From: JAEUOS01 sp965279115
GTDB lineage: Bacteria; Pseudomonadota; Gammaproteobacteria; Burkholderiales; JAEUOS01
Direction: 5' to 3'
DNA: 64,000 nt
Assembly (NCBI GenBank): GCA_965279115.1
Contig: OZ257137.1
Span: 4,774,001 to 4,838,000 of the forward strand
Positions 25,524-33,248 of the stretch are shown one piece after another. The position numbers and the translations under genes were made by a program. Within the stretch, counting starts at the first letter, position 1, and each line of letters starts with the position of its first letter. Below the pieces are notes generated by a model. It saw only the letters and a list, made by a program, of their open reading frames with translations, ran no database searches and was not told where the DNA came from.

Positions 25524-25919
25524 TCAGGGTGTCTGAACCGTGCTGCGCTGTCCCTTCTCGACGATCACGAATTCCAGAAATACCAGTTTGTCCGTCGCGC
25601 TCGCATTGCGGTGCGCATGCACGGTGCCGGGGCGCACATGCAGCGAATCGCCGGGCTTGAGGGTGACGGGCGGTTTGCCTTCTTCCTCCCAGATTCCGGA
25701 GCCTTCAAGGATATAGAACACGACATGCGAGACGTGATAGTGCTTGCCGTTCTGGCCACCCGGCGCGTACGAGGTGCGCAGTACCCGGAACTCCTTGCCG
25801 GGCATGGTGGTGTCGTCAAAGATGAACAGCGGTTCTGGGGTAATGCCGACGCGTTGCGCCTGTGTGAGCGTCGAAGCCAACGCCAGCGCGCAGGCCAGGA
25901 TTGCGGATCGGATTTGCAT
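25524..25919 (-). CDS. Exported cupin-domain protein
   Basis: 131 aa from ATG 25919, with a signal peptide ending LTQAQ. The cupin motif 1 is KHYHVSHVVFYILEG and motif 2 is PGDSLHVRPGTVHAHRN; two histidines of motif 1 and one of motif 2 are available to bind a metal. It is a small single-domain periplasmic cupin, either a dioxygenase-like enzyme or a ligand-binding protein. It is divergent from a LysR gene with 90 bases between, which probably regulates it. It could be co-transcribed with the downstream dehydrogenase. Confidence 0.85.
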   Translation of the reverse strand: MQIRSAILACALALASTLTQAQRVGITPEPLFIFDDTTMPGKEFRVLRTSYAPGGQNGKHYHVSHVVFYILEGSGIWEEEGKPPVTLKPGDSLHVRPGTVHAHRNASATDKLVFLEFVIVEKGQRSTVQTP

Positions 25920-25957
25920 TTCAGCGAGCCTCGGGTAGAAGGTGGAGATCGCAAGAT

Positions 25958-25974
25958 AGCATTCGAGATATGCT
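25958..25974. promoter_or_regulatory. Candidate LysR operator (cupin/lysR intergenic region)
   Basis: AGCAT-TCGAGAT-ATGCT is a 5-7-5 inverted repeat with LysR-box spacing in the 90-bp region between divergent cupin and LysR genes. Weak, based on symmetry and position only. Confidence 0.35.
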
Positions 25975-26009
25975 GGCGATATTGAAAAAATTAACCTGGA
26001 TATGCCCAA

Positions 26010-27038
26010 ATGGTAATGGCAAGCGCGAAACCCAAGCGGAACCTGGATTCCATATTGCGGCAGGTAACGCTGCGTGAGTTGCGCCTTCTCCTTGCGGTTG
26101 CGCGCGCCGGAAGCATTCTCAAGGCGGCAGAGGAGGTCGGGCTAACCCAGCCGGCGGTCTCGCGCGCGATTGCGGATCTGGAAGGCACGCTTGGCGTGCG
26201 CCTTTTCGACCGAACCAATCGTGGCGTTGAAGAAACGCCGCAAGGGCGCATCCTGCTCGACCGAACGCGGGTCATGTTCGCCGAGATGCGTTTGGCCATC
26301 GAGGAGATCGACGCATTGTCGGACGCCAATGCTGGCGAGGTTCGTGTTGGCGGTACGCCAGCAATGTGCGGCGGACTGCTCGCGCATGCCATCTCGCTGG
26401 TGGTCGCCGGGCGGCCGGCGGTACGACATCAGGTCGAGGAAATGGAGGCGGAGCGCCTGGCGGCGGGGATCCGCGCCCGGACTCTGGACTTGGCGATCGG
26501 TCGCGAGCCCATGGTTCAAGCCGACGGCGAGATCGCCTTCGAGCATCTTTTCGACGATCGGATGTTCATCGTGGTGGGGCAGCGTCATCCGCTCGCTTCA
26601 CGCACAAAGGTGCAGATCGAGTTGCTCTCGGACGCGCGCTGGCTGCTGCCGGCTTCGGGAACGCAGACCCATCAGCAGGTTGAAGATGCGTTTCGCCGAC
26701 GTGGTGTCGCCCTGCCGCGAGCTGCCGTGACGACCATGTCCGTGTTGATGCGCTACCAGCTCCTCCAAAGTGGCGCGTTCATTACCGCCATGCATGGATC
26801 CGCGTTGCGCCATGCCATGTTGCCGGGAATTCGCGTCCTGCCTATTGAACTCGAAGCGACGATTCCCATCGGCATCTCCCGTCTCAAGGGGCGTACTCTC
26901 GCGCCTGCTGCCGATGCGTTCGCCGCTGTGCTGCGGGAGACCAGCAAGCCATTGCGCAGATTGAACGCCCGCGCACTCAATCTGGTTCTTGAGGGAGGTT
27001 CCGCGGGCTACGCCGCAACTTCGGGCATCGGTGCCTGA
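26010..27038 (+). CDS. LysR-family transcriptional regulator
   Basis: 342 aa from ATG 26010 (ATG 26016 also possible). The HTH domain lies at about residues 18-75: QVTLRELRLLLAVAR, then AAEEVGLTQPAVSRAIADLE, then RLFDRTNRGVEETPQG. It belongs to the GbpR/CbbR-like group with an N-terminal extension before the HTH. The effector domain reads GEVRVGGTPAMCGGLL and continues to about residue 320. It is divergent from the exported cupin, its probable target, and its last 31 bases overlap the convergent nitronate monooxygenase gene. Confidence 0.9.
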   Translation: MVMASAKPKRNLDSILRQVTLRELRLLLAVARAGSILKAAEEVGLTQPAVSRAIADLEGTLGVRLFDRTNRGVEETPQGRILLDRTRVMFAEMRLAIEEIDALSDANAGEVRVGGTPAMCGGLLAHAISLVVAGRPAVRHQVEEMEAERLAAGIRARTLDLAIGREPMVQADGEIAFEHLFDDRMFIVVGQRHPLASRTKVQIELLSDARWLLPASGTQTHQQVEDAFRRRGVALPRAAVTTMSVLMRYQLLQSGAFITAMHGSALRHAMLPGIRVLPIELEATIPIGISRLKGRTLAPAADAFAAVLRETSKPLRRLNARALNLVLEGGSAGYAATSGIGA

Positions 27039-28174
27039 CTCAGGAGATACTGCAGCAGTTCGCGCACCGGCCGGATGGCGTCGCCGAATGGCAAGCGCTC
27101 GGAACCGCGGAAGAAGAGGCCCTTCTCCTTGTCGCCGCGTAGCGCGGCAGCCAGCTGGTTGTCGATGCAGAACTGGCCGAACTTCGCCATTCCGTCGCGC
27201 AAGCCGCACTGGATCAGGCAATCAAAGGCCATGATGCATCGTTGCCTGGGTGCCGCATGCGACTGCAGGCGCGCCTCGCGCTTGAGGTAGCGGTCCAGCC
27301 AGGGCGTGCGCACGGCACGCGCCGGCAGGCCGGCCACGCTCATGAAGGTGACGATGTCTTCCGGCTTCGCCTCGGCCAGCACCTGCTTGAAGTGAGGGTG
27401 GGCGTCGCCTTCCTCGGTCACGGCGAAAGCCGTGCCCAGCTGGACGGCCGATGCGCCCATGCCAAGCAGCTCGCGCAGGCGCGTCGGGCTGTTGATACCG
27501 CCCGCGGGGATGAGCGGAATCTTCTCCCGCTCGATACCCAGTTCGCGGAACAGGCTGGTCACCCCTGCGAGCACACCTTCGAAATCGAAGCGCGTGTCGG
27601 CCACGTCCTCGATGCGCGCGGCACCGAGGTGGCCGCCGGCATAGCGCGGATGCTCGATCACGATGGCGTCCGGCAGGCGATTGCGGCGCATCCATTTCTT
27701 GACCAGGAGGCCGATGCCTCGCTCGTCGGAGAGGATGGGGATCAGCGCCACGTCCGGATGTCCGCTGGTGAGTTCCGGCAGGTCGAGCGGCAGTCCCGCA
27801 CCGACCACCACGGCATTCGCGCCGCTGGCGCAGGACTGGCGGACGTAGGATTCGTACTCGGATACGGCACGCATGATGTTGACCGCCACCACGCCTTCAC
27901 CACCTGCCAGCGATTGTGCGGCCGTGATCTCGCGATCCAGTGCGACAAGATTGGCGCGGTTGATCATGGCCTGATCAAGGCAGCGGCCGGTCTCTTCCAT
28001 CAGGTCGGGATGGCGCCGTCGCAGGTCCACGCTGGAGATCGTGCCCATCGCGCCGCAGGCCGCCACGCTGCCGGCCAGCCGATGTGCCGAAACCCCCACC
28101 CCCATGCCGCCCTGGACCACCGGCAGGAGAGTCTTGTTCCGCAGTTTGAACAACGGCAGATCGGTCTCGAGCAT
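27008..28174 (-). CDS. Nitronate monooxygenase / 2-nitropropane dioxygenase-family flavoprotein
   Basis: 388 aa from ATG 28174; the frame remains open upstream but runs into the DUF35 gene. The FMN-binding TIM barrel shows PVVQGGMGVGVSAHRLAG at residues 18-35, EHPRYAGGHLGA with the conserved Gly-Gly-His, and IPAGGINSPTRLRELLGMGASAVQLGTAF, the phosphate-binding strand. The C-terminal 80 residues (CLIQCGLRDG, NQLAAALRGDKEKGLFFRG) form an extension common to a class of NMO-like proteins. It lies downstream of thiolase and DUF35 genes. Actual substrate may be a nitro compound or an enoyl-type metabolite. Confidence 0.9.
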   Translation of the reverse strand: MLETDLPLFKLRNKTLLPVVQGGMGVGVSAHRLAGSVAACGAMGTISSVDLRRRHPDLMEETGRCLDQAMINRANLVALDREITAAQSLAGGEGVVAVNIMRAVSEYESYVRQSCASGANAVVVGAGLPLDLPELTSGHPDVALIPILSDERGIGLLVKKWMRRNRLPDAIVIEHPRYAGGHLGAARIEDVADTRFDFEGVLAGVTSLFRELGIEREKIPLIPAGGINSPTRLRELLGMGASAVQLGTAFAVTEEGDAHPHFKQVLAEAKPEDIVTFMSVAGLPARAVRTPWLDRYLKREARLQSHAAPRQRCIMAFDCLIQCGLRDGMAKFGQFCIDNQLAAALRGDKEKGLFFRGSERLPFGDAIRPVRELLQYLLSQAPMPEVAA

Positions 28175-28290
28175 TTGGGCACCACCCTCACGGTACAGAC
28201 AACCGTGAATGATGCGCTGCCGCATAATCCGTCGCTTGATGCAGATCAAACCGCATGCCGCACCTCGCGCGGCACGGCATGCGGGTTGGG

Positions 28291-28686
28291 TCAGGCGGGC
28301 GTGAACATCGGCACCCTGGTGCCGCCTTCGGCCGCCTTGAACACCACTTTCACCTTTTGCCCGATGGCAAGTGTGCCCGGGGTGAAGTCGACGATGTTGG
28401 TCATCATCGAGACGCCTTCGTCGAGCGTCACGTAGGCGATGGTGTAGGGCACCGGCACGCCGCGGTGCATGGTACTGTAGGTGTAGATGCTGCCGGTGCC
28501 CTTGGCCGGCACCCATTTCACCTGGTCGGAGAAGCAGTGCGGGCACAGGCGCCGCGGATAGAAGTGATATTCGCCACAGGCGTCGCATTTGCCCACCAGC
28601 AGGGTGCCCTTGGCGCAGGCGTCGAAGTACTCCTGGTTCTCCGGATTTGCGACAGGGGCGGGGATGGTTCGTTCTTGTGTGGTCAT
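28291..28686 (-). CDS. DUF35 zinc-ribbon/OB-fold protein, thiolase partner
   Basis: 131 aa from ATG 28686. The N-terminal rubredoxin-like zinc ribbon has four cysteines in CDACGEYHFYPRRLCPHC, followed by an OB-fold (GTGSIYTYSTMHRGV, PYTIAYVTLDEG, VKVVFKAAEGGTRVPMF). DUF35 proteins such as ChsH2 and the Ltp2 partner bind next to thiolase-like or hydratase enzymes and help position acyl-CoA. The thiolase homologue lies directly upstream with a 16-base gap, so the two probably form one complex. Confidence 0.92.
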   Translation of the reverse strand: MTTQERTIPAPVANPENQEYFDACAKGTLLVGKCDACGEYHFYPRRLCPHCFSDQVKWVPAKGTGSIYTYSTMHRGVPVPYTIAYVTLDEGVSMMTNIVDFTPGTLAIGQKVKVVFKAAEGGTRVPMFTPA

Positions 28687-28702
28687 GTCCTTCAAGCCTC
28701 CC

Positions 28703-29869
28703 TTATTCGCGTTCCATGATGACGGTGGCGCCCACGTGGCGCGACCCGAGCTGGCCGCCGGTGCCATGCGCCAGCGCCAGGCGGCAATTGGGCACCTGCA
28801 CCTTGGGGTGCGCCTCGCCGCGCAACTGGCGCACCGCCTCGATCACCTTGGTCATGCCGCCGCGATTGGCAGGGTGGTTGTTGCACAGGCCGCCGCCGTC
28901 GGTGTTGAAGGGCAGCTTGCCGACGCCCGAGATCAGGTTGCCGTCGGAGACGAACTTGCCGCCTTCGCCCTTCTTGCAGAAGCCCAGGTCCTCGATCTGC
29001 ATGATCACCGTGATGGTGAAACTGTCGTAGATCGACGCATACTGGATGTCGGACGGCTTGACGCCGGCTTCGGCAAACGCGATCGGACCGGTGATGGCCG
29101 CGCCCGAATAGGTGAGGTTCACCTTGCCGCCCATCTGACCCTTGGGCGATTCGCCCACGCCAAGAATCTTGACCAGCGGCCGCTTGAGGCTTTTGGCGAT
29201 CTCGGGTTTCGCGATGATCAGCGCGCCGCCGCCGTCGCTGACCACGCAGCAGTCAAGCCGGTGCAAAGGGTCGGCGATGAGCGGCGAGTTGACGACGTCT
29301 TCCACCGTCACCACGTCGCGCAGCATGGCGTGTTCGTTGTATTGGGCATGGTGCGAGGCCGCGACCTTGACCCAGGCCAGTTGTTCCGAAGTCGTGCCGT
29401 ATTCATGCATGTGGCGCATTGCCACCATGCCGTAGCCGTTGGCGGTGGCCATGCCATACGGGAATTCGAAGGCCATGTCGGGCGCGTTGGCGCCGTAGTT
29501 GCGCGCCTGTGTGCCGGAGGACCCTTCCGAGCGCGGCCGGCCCGCCAGGGTGATCAGCGCCACATTGCACTTGCCTGCCGCGATGGCTTCGGCCGCATGC
29601 GCCACATGCACCAGGTACGAGGAGCCGCCGGTGTCGGTGGAGTCGATGTGGCGCGGCTTCAGGCCCATGTAGTCGACCATCGACATCGGCCCCAGTCCGG
29701 GGGCGTCGCCGGCGCAGAAATAACCGTCGACGTCGTTCTTGGTGAGGCCCGCGTCCTGCAGTGCGCCGCGCGCGCATTCGGCATGCAGTTGCGCGACCGA
29801 CTTGTCCGGTGCCTTGCGCGTGGGGTGTTCATAGGCGCCTACGACATAGGCGCAGCCCTTGATGGTCAT
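28703..29869 (-). CDS. Thiolase-superfamily protein (SCP-x/Ltp2-like, Cys-less)
   Basis: 388 aa from ATG 29869. The fold is thiolase (LHAECARGALQDAGLTKNDVDG; YASIYDSFTITVIMQIEDLGFC; LAHGTGGQLGSRHVGATVIMERE), but the loop that normally carries the nucleophilic Cys reads DSTDTGGSSY (residues 76-85). The C-terminal loop that normally carries the second Cys reads AHGTGGQLG. Both catalytic cysteines are therefore absent. In the steroid-degrading aldolase Ltp2, which also pairs with a DUF35 protein, loss of Cys goes with retro-aldol cleavage. An aldolase acting on a hydroxyacyl-CoA is a reasonable reading here; a true thiolase is unlikely. Confidence 0.88.
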   Translation of the reverse strand: MTIKGCAYVVGAYEHPTRKAPDKSVAQLHAECARGALQDAGLTKNDVDGYFCAGDAPGLGPMSMVDYMGLKPRHIDSTDTGGSSYLVHVAHAAEAIAAGKCNVALITLAGRPRSEGSSGTQARNYGANAPDMAFEFPYGMATANGYGMVAMRHMHEYGTTSEQLAWVKVAASHHAQYNEHAMLRDVVTVEDVVNSPLIADPLHRLDCCVVSDGGGALIIAKPEIAKSLKRPLVKILGVGESPKGQMGGKVNLTYSGAAITGPIAFAEAGVKPSDIQYASIYDSFTITVIMQIEDLGFCKKGEGGKFVSDGNLISGVGKLPFNTDGGGLCNNHPANRGGMTKVIEAVRQLRGEAHPKVQVPNCRLALAHGTGGQLGSRHVGATVIMERE

Positions 29870-29974
29870 GGTGATCTGGTCTCCCTGGTGCCGGATGCCG
29901 CCGGCGGATGTTCTTGACGTGGCAAATGGCATTTTCGCAGGCTCTGCCGATTCCCGCAGGACCGACGGCGTGCT

Positions 29975-30973
29975 ATGTTGGCGGCCGTGAAAAATCGATG
30001 CCTCCATCGCCGTCTTGCGCTGGGCACGCTGCTGGTCGGCCTTGCTTGCGCCCTCTGCGCTGCAGTTCCGGCGCAGGACTATCCGAACCGCACGGTTCGC
30101 GTGATCGTGCCGTTCTCGGCCGGCGGCGCGGTCGACGGCCCCACCCGCGCGATCGCCCAGGAGCTCGGCCGGCGTACCGGGCAGTCCTTCGTGGTGGAAA
30201 ACCGCCCCGGTGCGGGCGCCACCATCGGCAGCGAGGCGGTGGCCAAGGCGCCGGCGGATGGTTACACGCTACTGCTTGCCTCGCAGACCAATGCCATTTC
30301 GGCCACGCTTTACTCAAAGCTGCCGTTCAACCCGATCGACGATTTCGCGCCGATCAGCCTGTTGGGGCGCGAGGCGGGGGTGCTGGTGGTGAACCCCGCG
30401 TTCGTCGCCAGGAACGTCGCGGAACTCATCACCCATGTCAGGCAGAATCCCGGCCGCGTGGACTACGCGTCGTCGGGCAACGGCAGCGGCCAGCACCTTT
30501 TCGCGGCGCTATTCAACAGCATGGCGGGCGTGCGCATGAACCATGTGCCCTATCGCGGCAGCGGGCAGGCCACTACCGACCTCGTGTCCGGCGTGGTGCA
30601 GGTGTCGTTTCCGGGTCTCTCCGGCATGCTGGGCCACATCCGGGCCGGCAAGCTGCGCGCGCTGGCCGTCACCGGCACGCGCCGCTCGGCGCTGCTGCCG
30701 GATGTGCCAACCCTGGACGAGGCCGGCGTGAAGGGTTATTCAGCCTACGTGTGGATGGGCCTGTTGGCGCCCAGGAACACGCCGCCGGCTATCATCGCCA
30801 GGCTCAATCGCGAAGCCGTCGCGGCGCTGGCTGCGCCGGATGTGCGGAGCTACCTGGACAACGCCGCCATCGAGCCAGTGGGCTCGACCGCGGCCGAATT
30901 CGGCAGTTTTTTCCGCGAAGAGAAAGACCGCTGGGCCGTGATCGTGCGCGAGACCGGCGCCAGAATCGATTGA
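29975..30973 (+). CDS. TctC/Bug-family periplasmic solute-binding protein
   Basis: 332 aa from ATG 29975 (GTG 29987 possible). The signal peptide has a basic start KNRCLHRRLALG and ends VPAQ; the mature part begins YPNRTVRVIVPFSAGGAVDGP. NRPGAGA, HVPYRGSGQATTDLVSG, TGTRRSALLPDVPTLDEAG and GLLAPRNTPPA confirm the family. Unlike several other copies it lacks the GGAGACA leader. It is divergent from the thiolase operon and followed within 23 bases by an alpha/beta hydrolase, its probable partner. Confidence 0.92.
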   Translation: MLAAVKNRCLHRRLALGTLLVGLACALCAAVPAQDYPNRTVRVIVPFSAGGAVDGPTRAIAQELGRRTGQSFVVENRPGAGATIGSEAVAKAPADGYTLLLASQTNAISATLYSKLPFNPIDDFAPISLLGREAGVLVVNPAFVARNVAELITHVRQNPGRVDYASSGNGSGQHLFAALFNSMAGVRMNHVPYRGSGQATTDLVSGVVQVSFPGLSGMLGHIRAGKLRALAVTGTRRSALLPDVPTLDEAGVKGYSAYVWMGLLAPRNTPPAIIARLNREAVAALAAPDVRSYLDNAAIEPVGSTAAEFGSFFREEKDRWAVIVRETGARID

Positions 30974-30995
30974 ATTCAACCACAAGGACCAGGCA

Positions 30996-31931
30996 ATGAC
31001 CGCAGGCAATAACGCAAGCGGCGCCGTCACCGGCGTCGAACACTGGACCAACAAGGGCAGTGACGTAAGGCTTTTCCTCTGGGAGAAATTCGTCGGCTCC
31101 CCCGAGGGCAAGCCGGCGGTGCTGTTCGTGCATGGCTCGTCGATGGCATCGCAGCCGACCTTCGACCTGACCGTGCCGGGGCGCCCGGATTCGTCGGTGA
31201 TGGACTGGTTCGCCGAGCGCGGCTTCGTCTGCTGGTGCGTCGACATGGAGGGCTATGGCCGCTCCACCAAGACGCGCGATATCTACTGCGATATCTCGAA
31301 CGGCGCCGACGACCTGGAAGCCGCCACCGACTACATTGCGAAAACCCGCGGCGTGAAGTCGTTTCTCACCTACGGCATTTCATCCGGTGCATTGCGCGCA
31401 GCGCTGTTCGCCCAGCGTCATCCGGAGCGGGTGTCGCGCCTGGCGCTCGATGCTTTTGTCTGGACCGGCGAGGGCGCGCCCACGCTCGAGCAGCGGCGCA
31501 AGAAGCTGCCGGAATTCATCGCCAAGAAACGCCGCCCGATCGACCGGGCATTCGTGTACTCGATATTCGAGCGCGACCATCCGGACTGCGCGGAAAAGCG
31601 CGTGATCGAATCCTTCGCCGACGCCATTCTCGCGCTGGATGACTCCATGCCCAACGGCACCTACATCGACATGTGCTCCAGGCTGCCGGTGTGCGACCCG
31701 ACCAAGATCGCGGTGCCCACCGCGGTGCTGCGCGGCCAGTTCGATGGCATTGCCGCGCTCGACGACCTGATCGAGTTCTACAAGGGGCTGCCCAATCCGG
31801 ACAAGCAGTTCATCATGCTCTCCGGCATCTCGCACGCCAGCTTCCAGCAGAAGAACTACCTGATGGTGTACCAGATCCTGCATGCGTACTTCACCCAGAT
31901 GGCGCCTGCCTATACGAGCAGTTCGCACTAG
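30996..31931 (+). CDS. Alpha/beta hydrolase
   Basis: 311 aa. VLFVHGSSMAS forms the oxyanion strand, FLTYGISSGALRAALFAQRHPERVSRL holds the nucleophile elbow G-I-S-S-G, ending with AVLRGQFDGIAALDDL (acid region) and the late LSGISHASFQQ His. A full catalytic triad is therefore available. No signal peptide is seen, so it is cytoplasmic. Co-oriented with the upstream tctC gene 22 bases away, it probably hydrolyses the imported ester or lactone. The convergent serine hydrolase gene is separated by a hairpin. Confidence 0.9.
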   Translation: MTAGNNASGAVTGVEHWTNKGSDVRLFLWEKFVGSPEGKPAVLFVHGSSMASQPTFDLTVPGRPDSSVMDWFAERGFVCWCVDMEGYGRSTKTRDIYCDISNGADDLEAATDYIAKTRGVKSFLTYGISSGALRAALFAQRHPERVSRLALDAFVWTGEGAPTLEQRRKKLPEFIAKKRRPIDRAFVYSIFERDHPDCAEKRVIESFADAILALDDSMPNGTYIDMCSRLPVCDPTKIAVPTAVLRGQFDGIAALDDLIEFYKGLPNPDKQFIMLSGISHASFQQKNYLMVYQILHAYFTQMAPAYTSSSH

Positions 31932-31941
31932 GGATCATGCG

Positions 31942-31975
31942 GCGGGGCGCCCGGCGGCTGGCCGGCGGCGCCCGC
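31942..31975. terminator. Bidirectional hairpin between convergent genes
   Basis: GCGGGGCGCC pairs with GGCGCCCGC (one bulged G), and CGGC/GCCG inside extends the stem. It occupies nearly all of the 47-base gap between an alpha/beta hydrolase and a serine hydrolase gene that converge. No T-run is present. Confidence 0.5.
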
Positions 31976-31978
31976 TGA

Positions 31979-33184
31979 TCACCGGAGCGACGCGTAGACC
32001 GCCTCTTCGAAGGCGGTGAACACGCCCAGCGCCCTGCGGTCGACGAAGGGCAGCACCTGCATCATGGTCAGGCCGCCGATTTTCCTGTGCGGATCGATCC
32101 AGAAATATGTGTTGGCGAGCCCCGCCCAGGCGAGGCTGCCGGCCGAACGCCCGGTCGGCGCGCGCTCCTCGTTGATCATGAAAGACAGACCCCAGGTCTT
32201 GGGTGTGCCGGGAAAGAATTCCGCGTCTTCCGAAAGGGCCGGTCTCTGGGTCGGCAGCAGGCGCACACGCAGGTCGCCCATGGCGTTGTGCGACATCAGG
32301 GCGATGGTTTCGGGGCGCAGGATGCGGTTGCCGTTGCCGCGCCCTTCATTGAGGATCATGCGCATGAAGCGCTGGTAGTCGCTTGCGGTGGAGTACAGGC
32401 CGCCGCCGCCCTGTTCGAATTCCGGGTCCTGCTCGATCTCGAATGCGGTGACGGCGAGCGTGCCGTCGGCGCCGCATTGATGCACCTGCGCCATGCGCGA
32501 ACGCATGTCCGGCGTGATGCGGAACGCCGTGCTGGACATGCCCAGGGGCGCGGCGATGTGGGTGGCGACATATCGGGACAGGCGCATGCCGGTGACGGCC
32601 TCCACCAGCTGGCCGGCCCAGTCGATATTGATGCCGTACTCCCAGCGCTCGCCCGGATCGAAAGCCAGCGGCACACGGAAGGCGGCTTGCCGGCCTGAAG
32701 CGGTGCGCGGCAGTTTCATGGTCTTGTAGTAGCGCGCCATGTCCGGGTTCCAGGTGTCGTACACGAAGCCGGCGCTGTGGGTAAGCAGGTGGCGCAGGGT
32801 GATTGCGGTTTTCGGCGCGCGCAGCAGCGGCTGCCCGTCGGCGTCCCAGCCGGCGAGCACCTTGAATTCACCCAGTTCCGGAATGATCCGCGCGGCCGGT
32901 TCGTCGAGCTTTATCCTGCCCTGCTCGACCAGTTGCATCGCCGCCACGCCGACCACCGGCTTGGTCATCGAGGCAATCCACATCACCGTATCGGCGTCCA
33001 CGGCGTCATGCTGTCCCTGCACGCACACGCCGGCCGCGCCCTCGTAGAGGGTGGCTTCCGTGGACGTGACTGCCGCGACAACGCCGGGCGCGGCATTGGC
33101 GGCGATCGCGTCGGCGAGCAGCCGGTCTGCGGCCCGCCTGAATTGCGGGCCGGTCGGCCCGTTCAGGCCTGCGGGGACTGTCAA
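31979..33184 (-). CDS. Serine hydrolase, class C beta-lactamase / family VIII esterase-like
   Basis: 401 aa. The S-x-x-K motif is SMTK with Ser72 and Lys75 (residues 72-75); the second motif is WEYGINIDWAGQLVE, matching the Tyr-centred YxxN/YSxxxD pattern of family VIII esterases. The start appears to be TTG at 33184, since no ATG or GTG in frame gives a complete N-terminal strand. No signal peptide is evident, which favours an esterase over a periplasmic beta-lactamase. It is the last gene of a minus-strand run after the VWA/MoxR set. The start is uncertain; the family is secure. Confidence 0.85.
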   Translation of the reverse strand: MTVPAGLNGPTGPQFRRAADRLLADAIAANAAPGVVAAVTSTEATLYEGAAGVCVQGQHDAVDADTVMWIASMTKPVVGVAAMQLVEQGRIKLDEPAARIIPELGEFKVLAGWDADGQPLLRAPKTAITLRHLLTHSAGFVYDTWNPDMARYYKTMKLPRTASGRQAAFRVPLAFDPGERWEYGINIDWAGQLVEAVTGMRLSRYVATHIAAPLGMSSTAFRITPDMRSRMAQVHQCGADGTLAVTAFEIEQDPEFEQGGGGLYSTASDYQRFMRMILNEGRGNGNRILRPETIALMSHNAMGDLRVRLLPTQRPALSEDAEFFPGTPKTWGLSFMINEERAPTGRSAGSLAWAGLANTYFWIDPHRKIGGLTMMQVLPFVDRRALGVFTAFEEAVYASLR

Positions 33185-33248
33185 GCCGGGCCTCGCCTGT
33201 CGGCGTCCGCGATGCTGACTGCGCCGCCGGCGTCCTGGTGGTGGTGCT

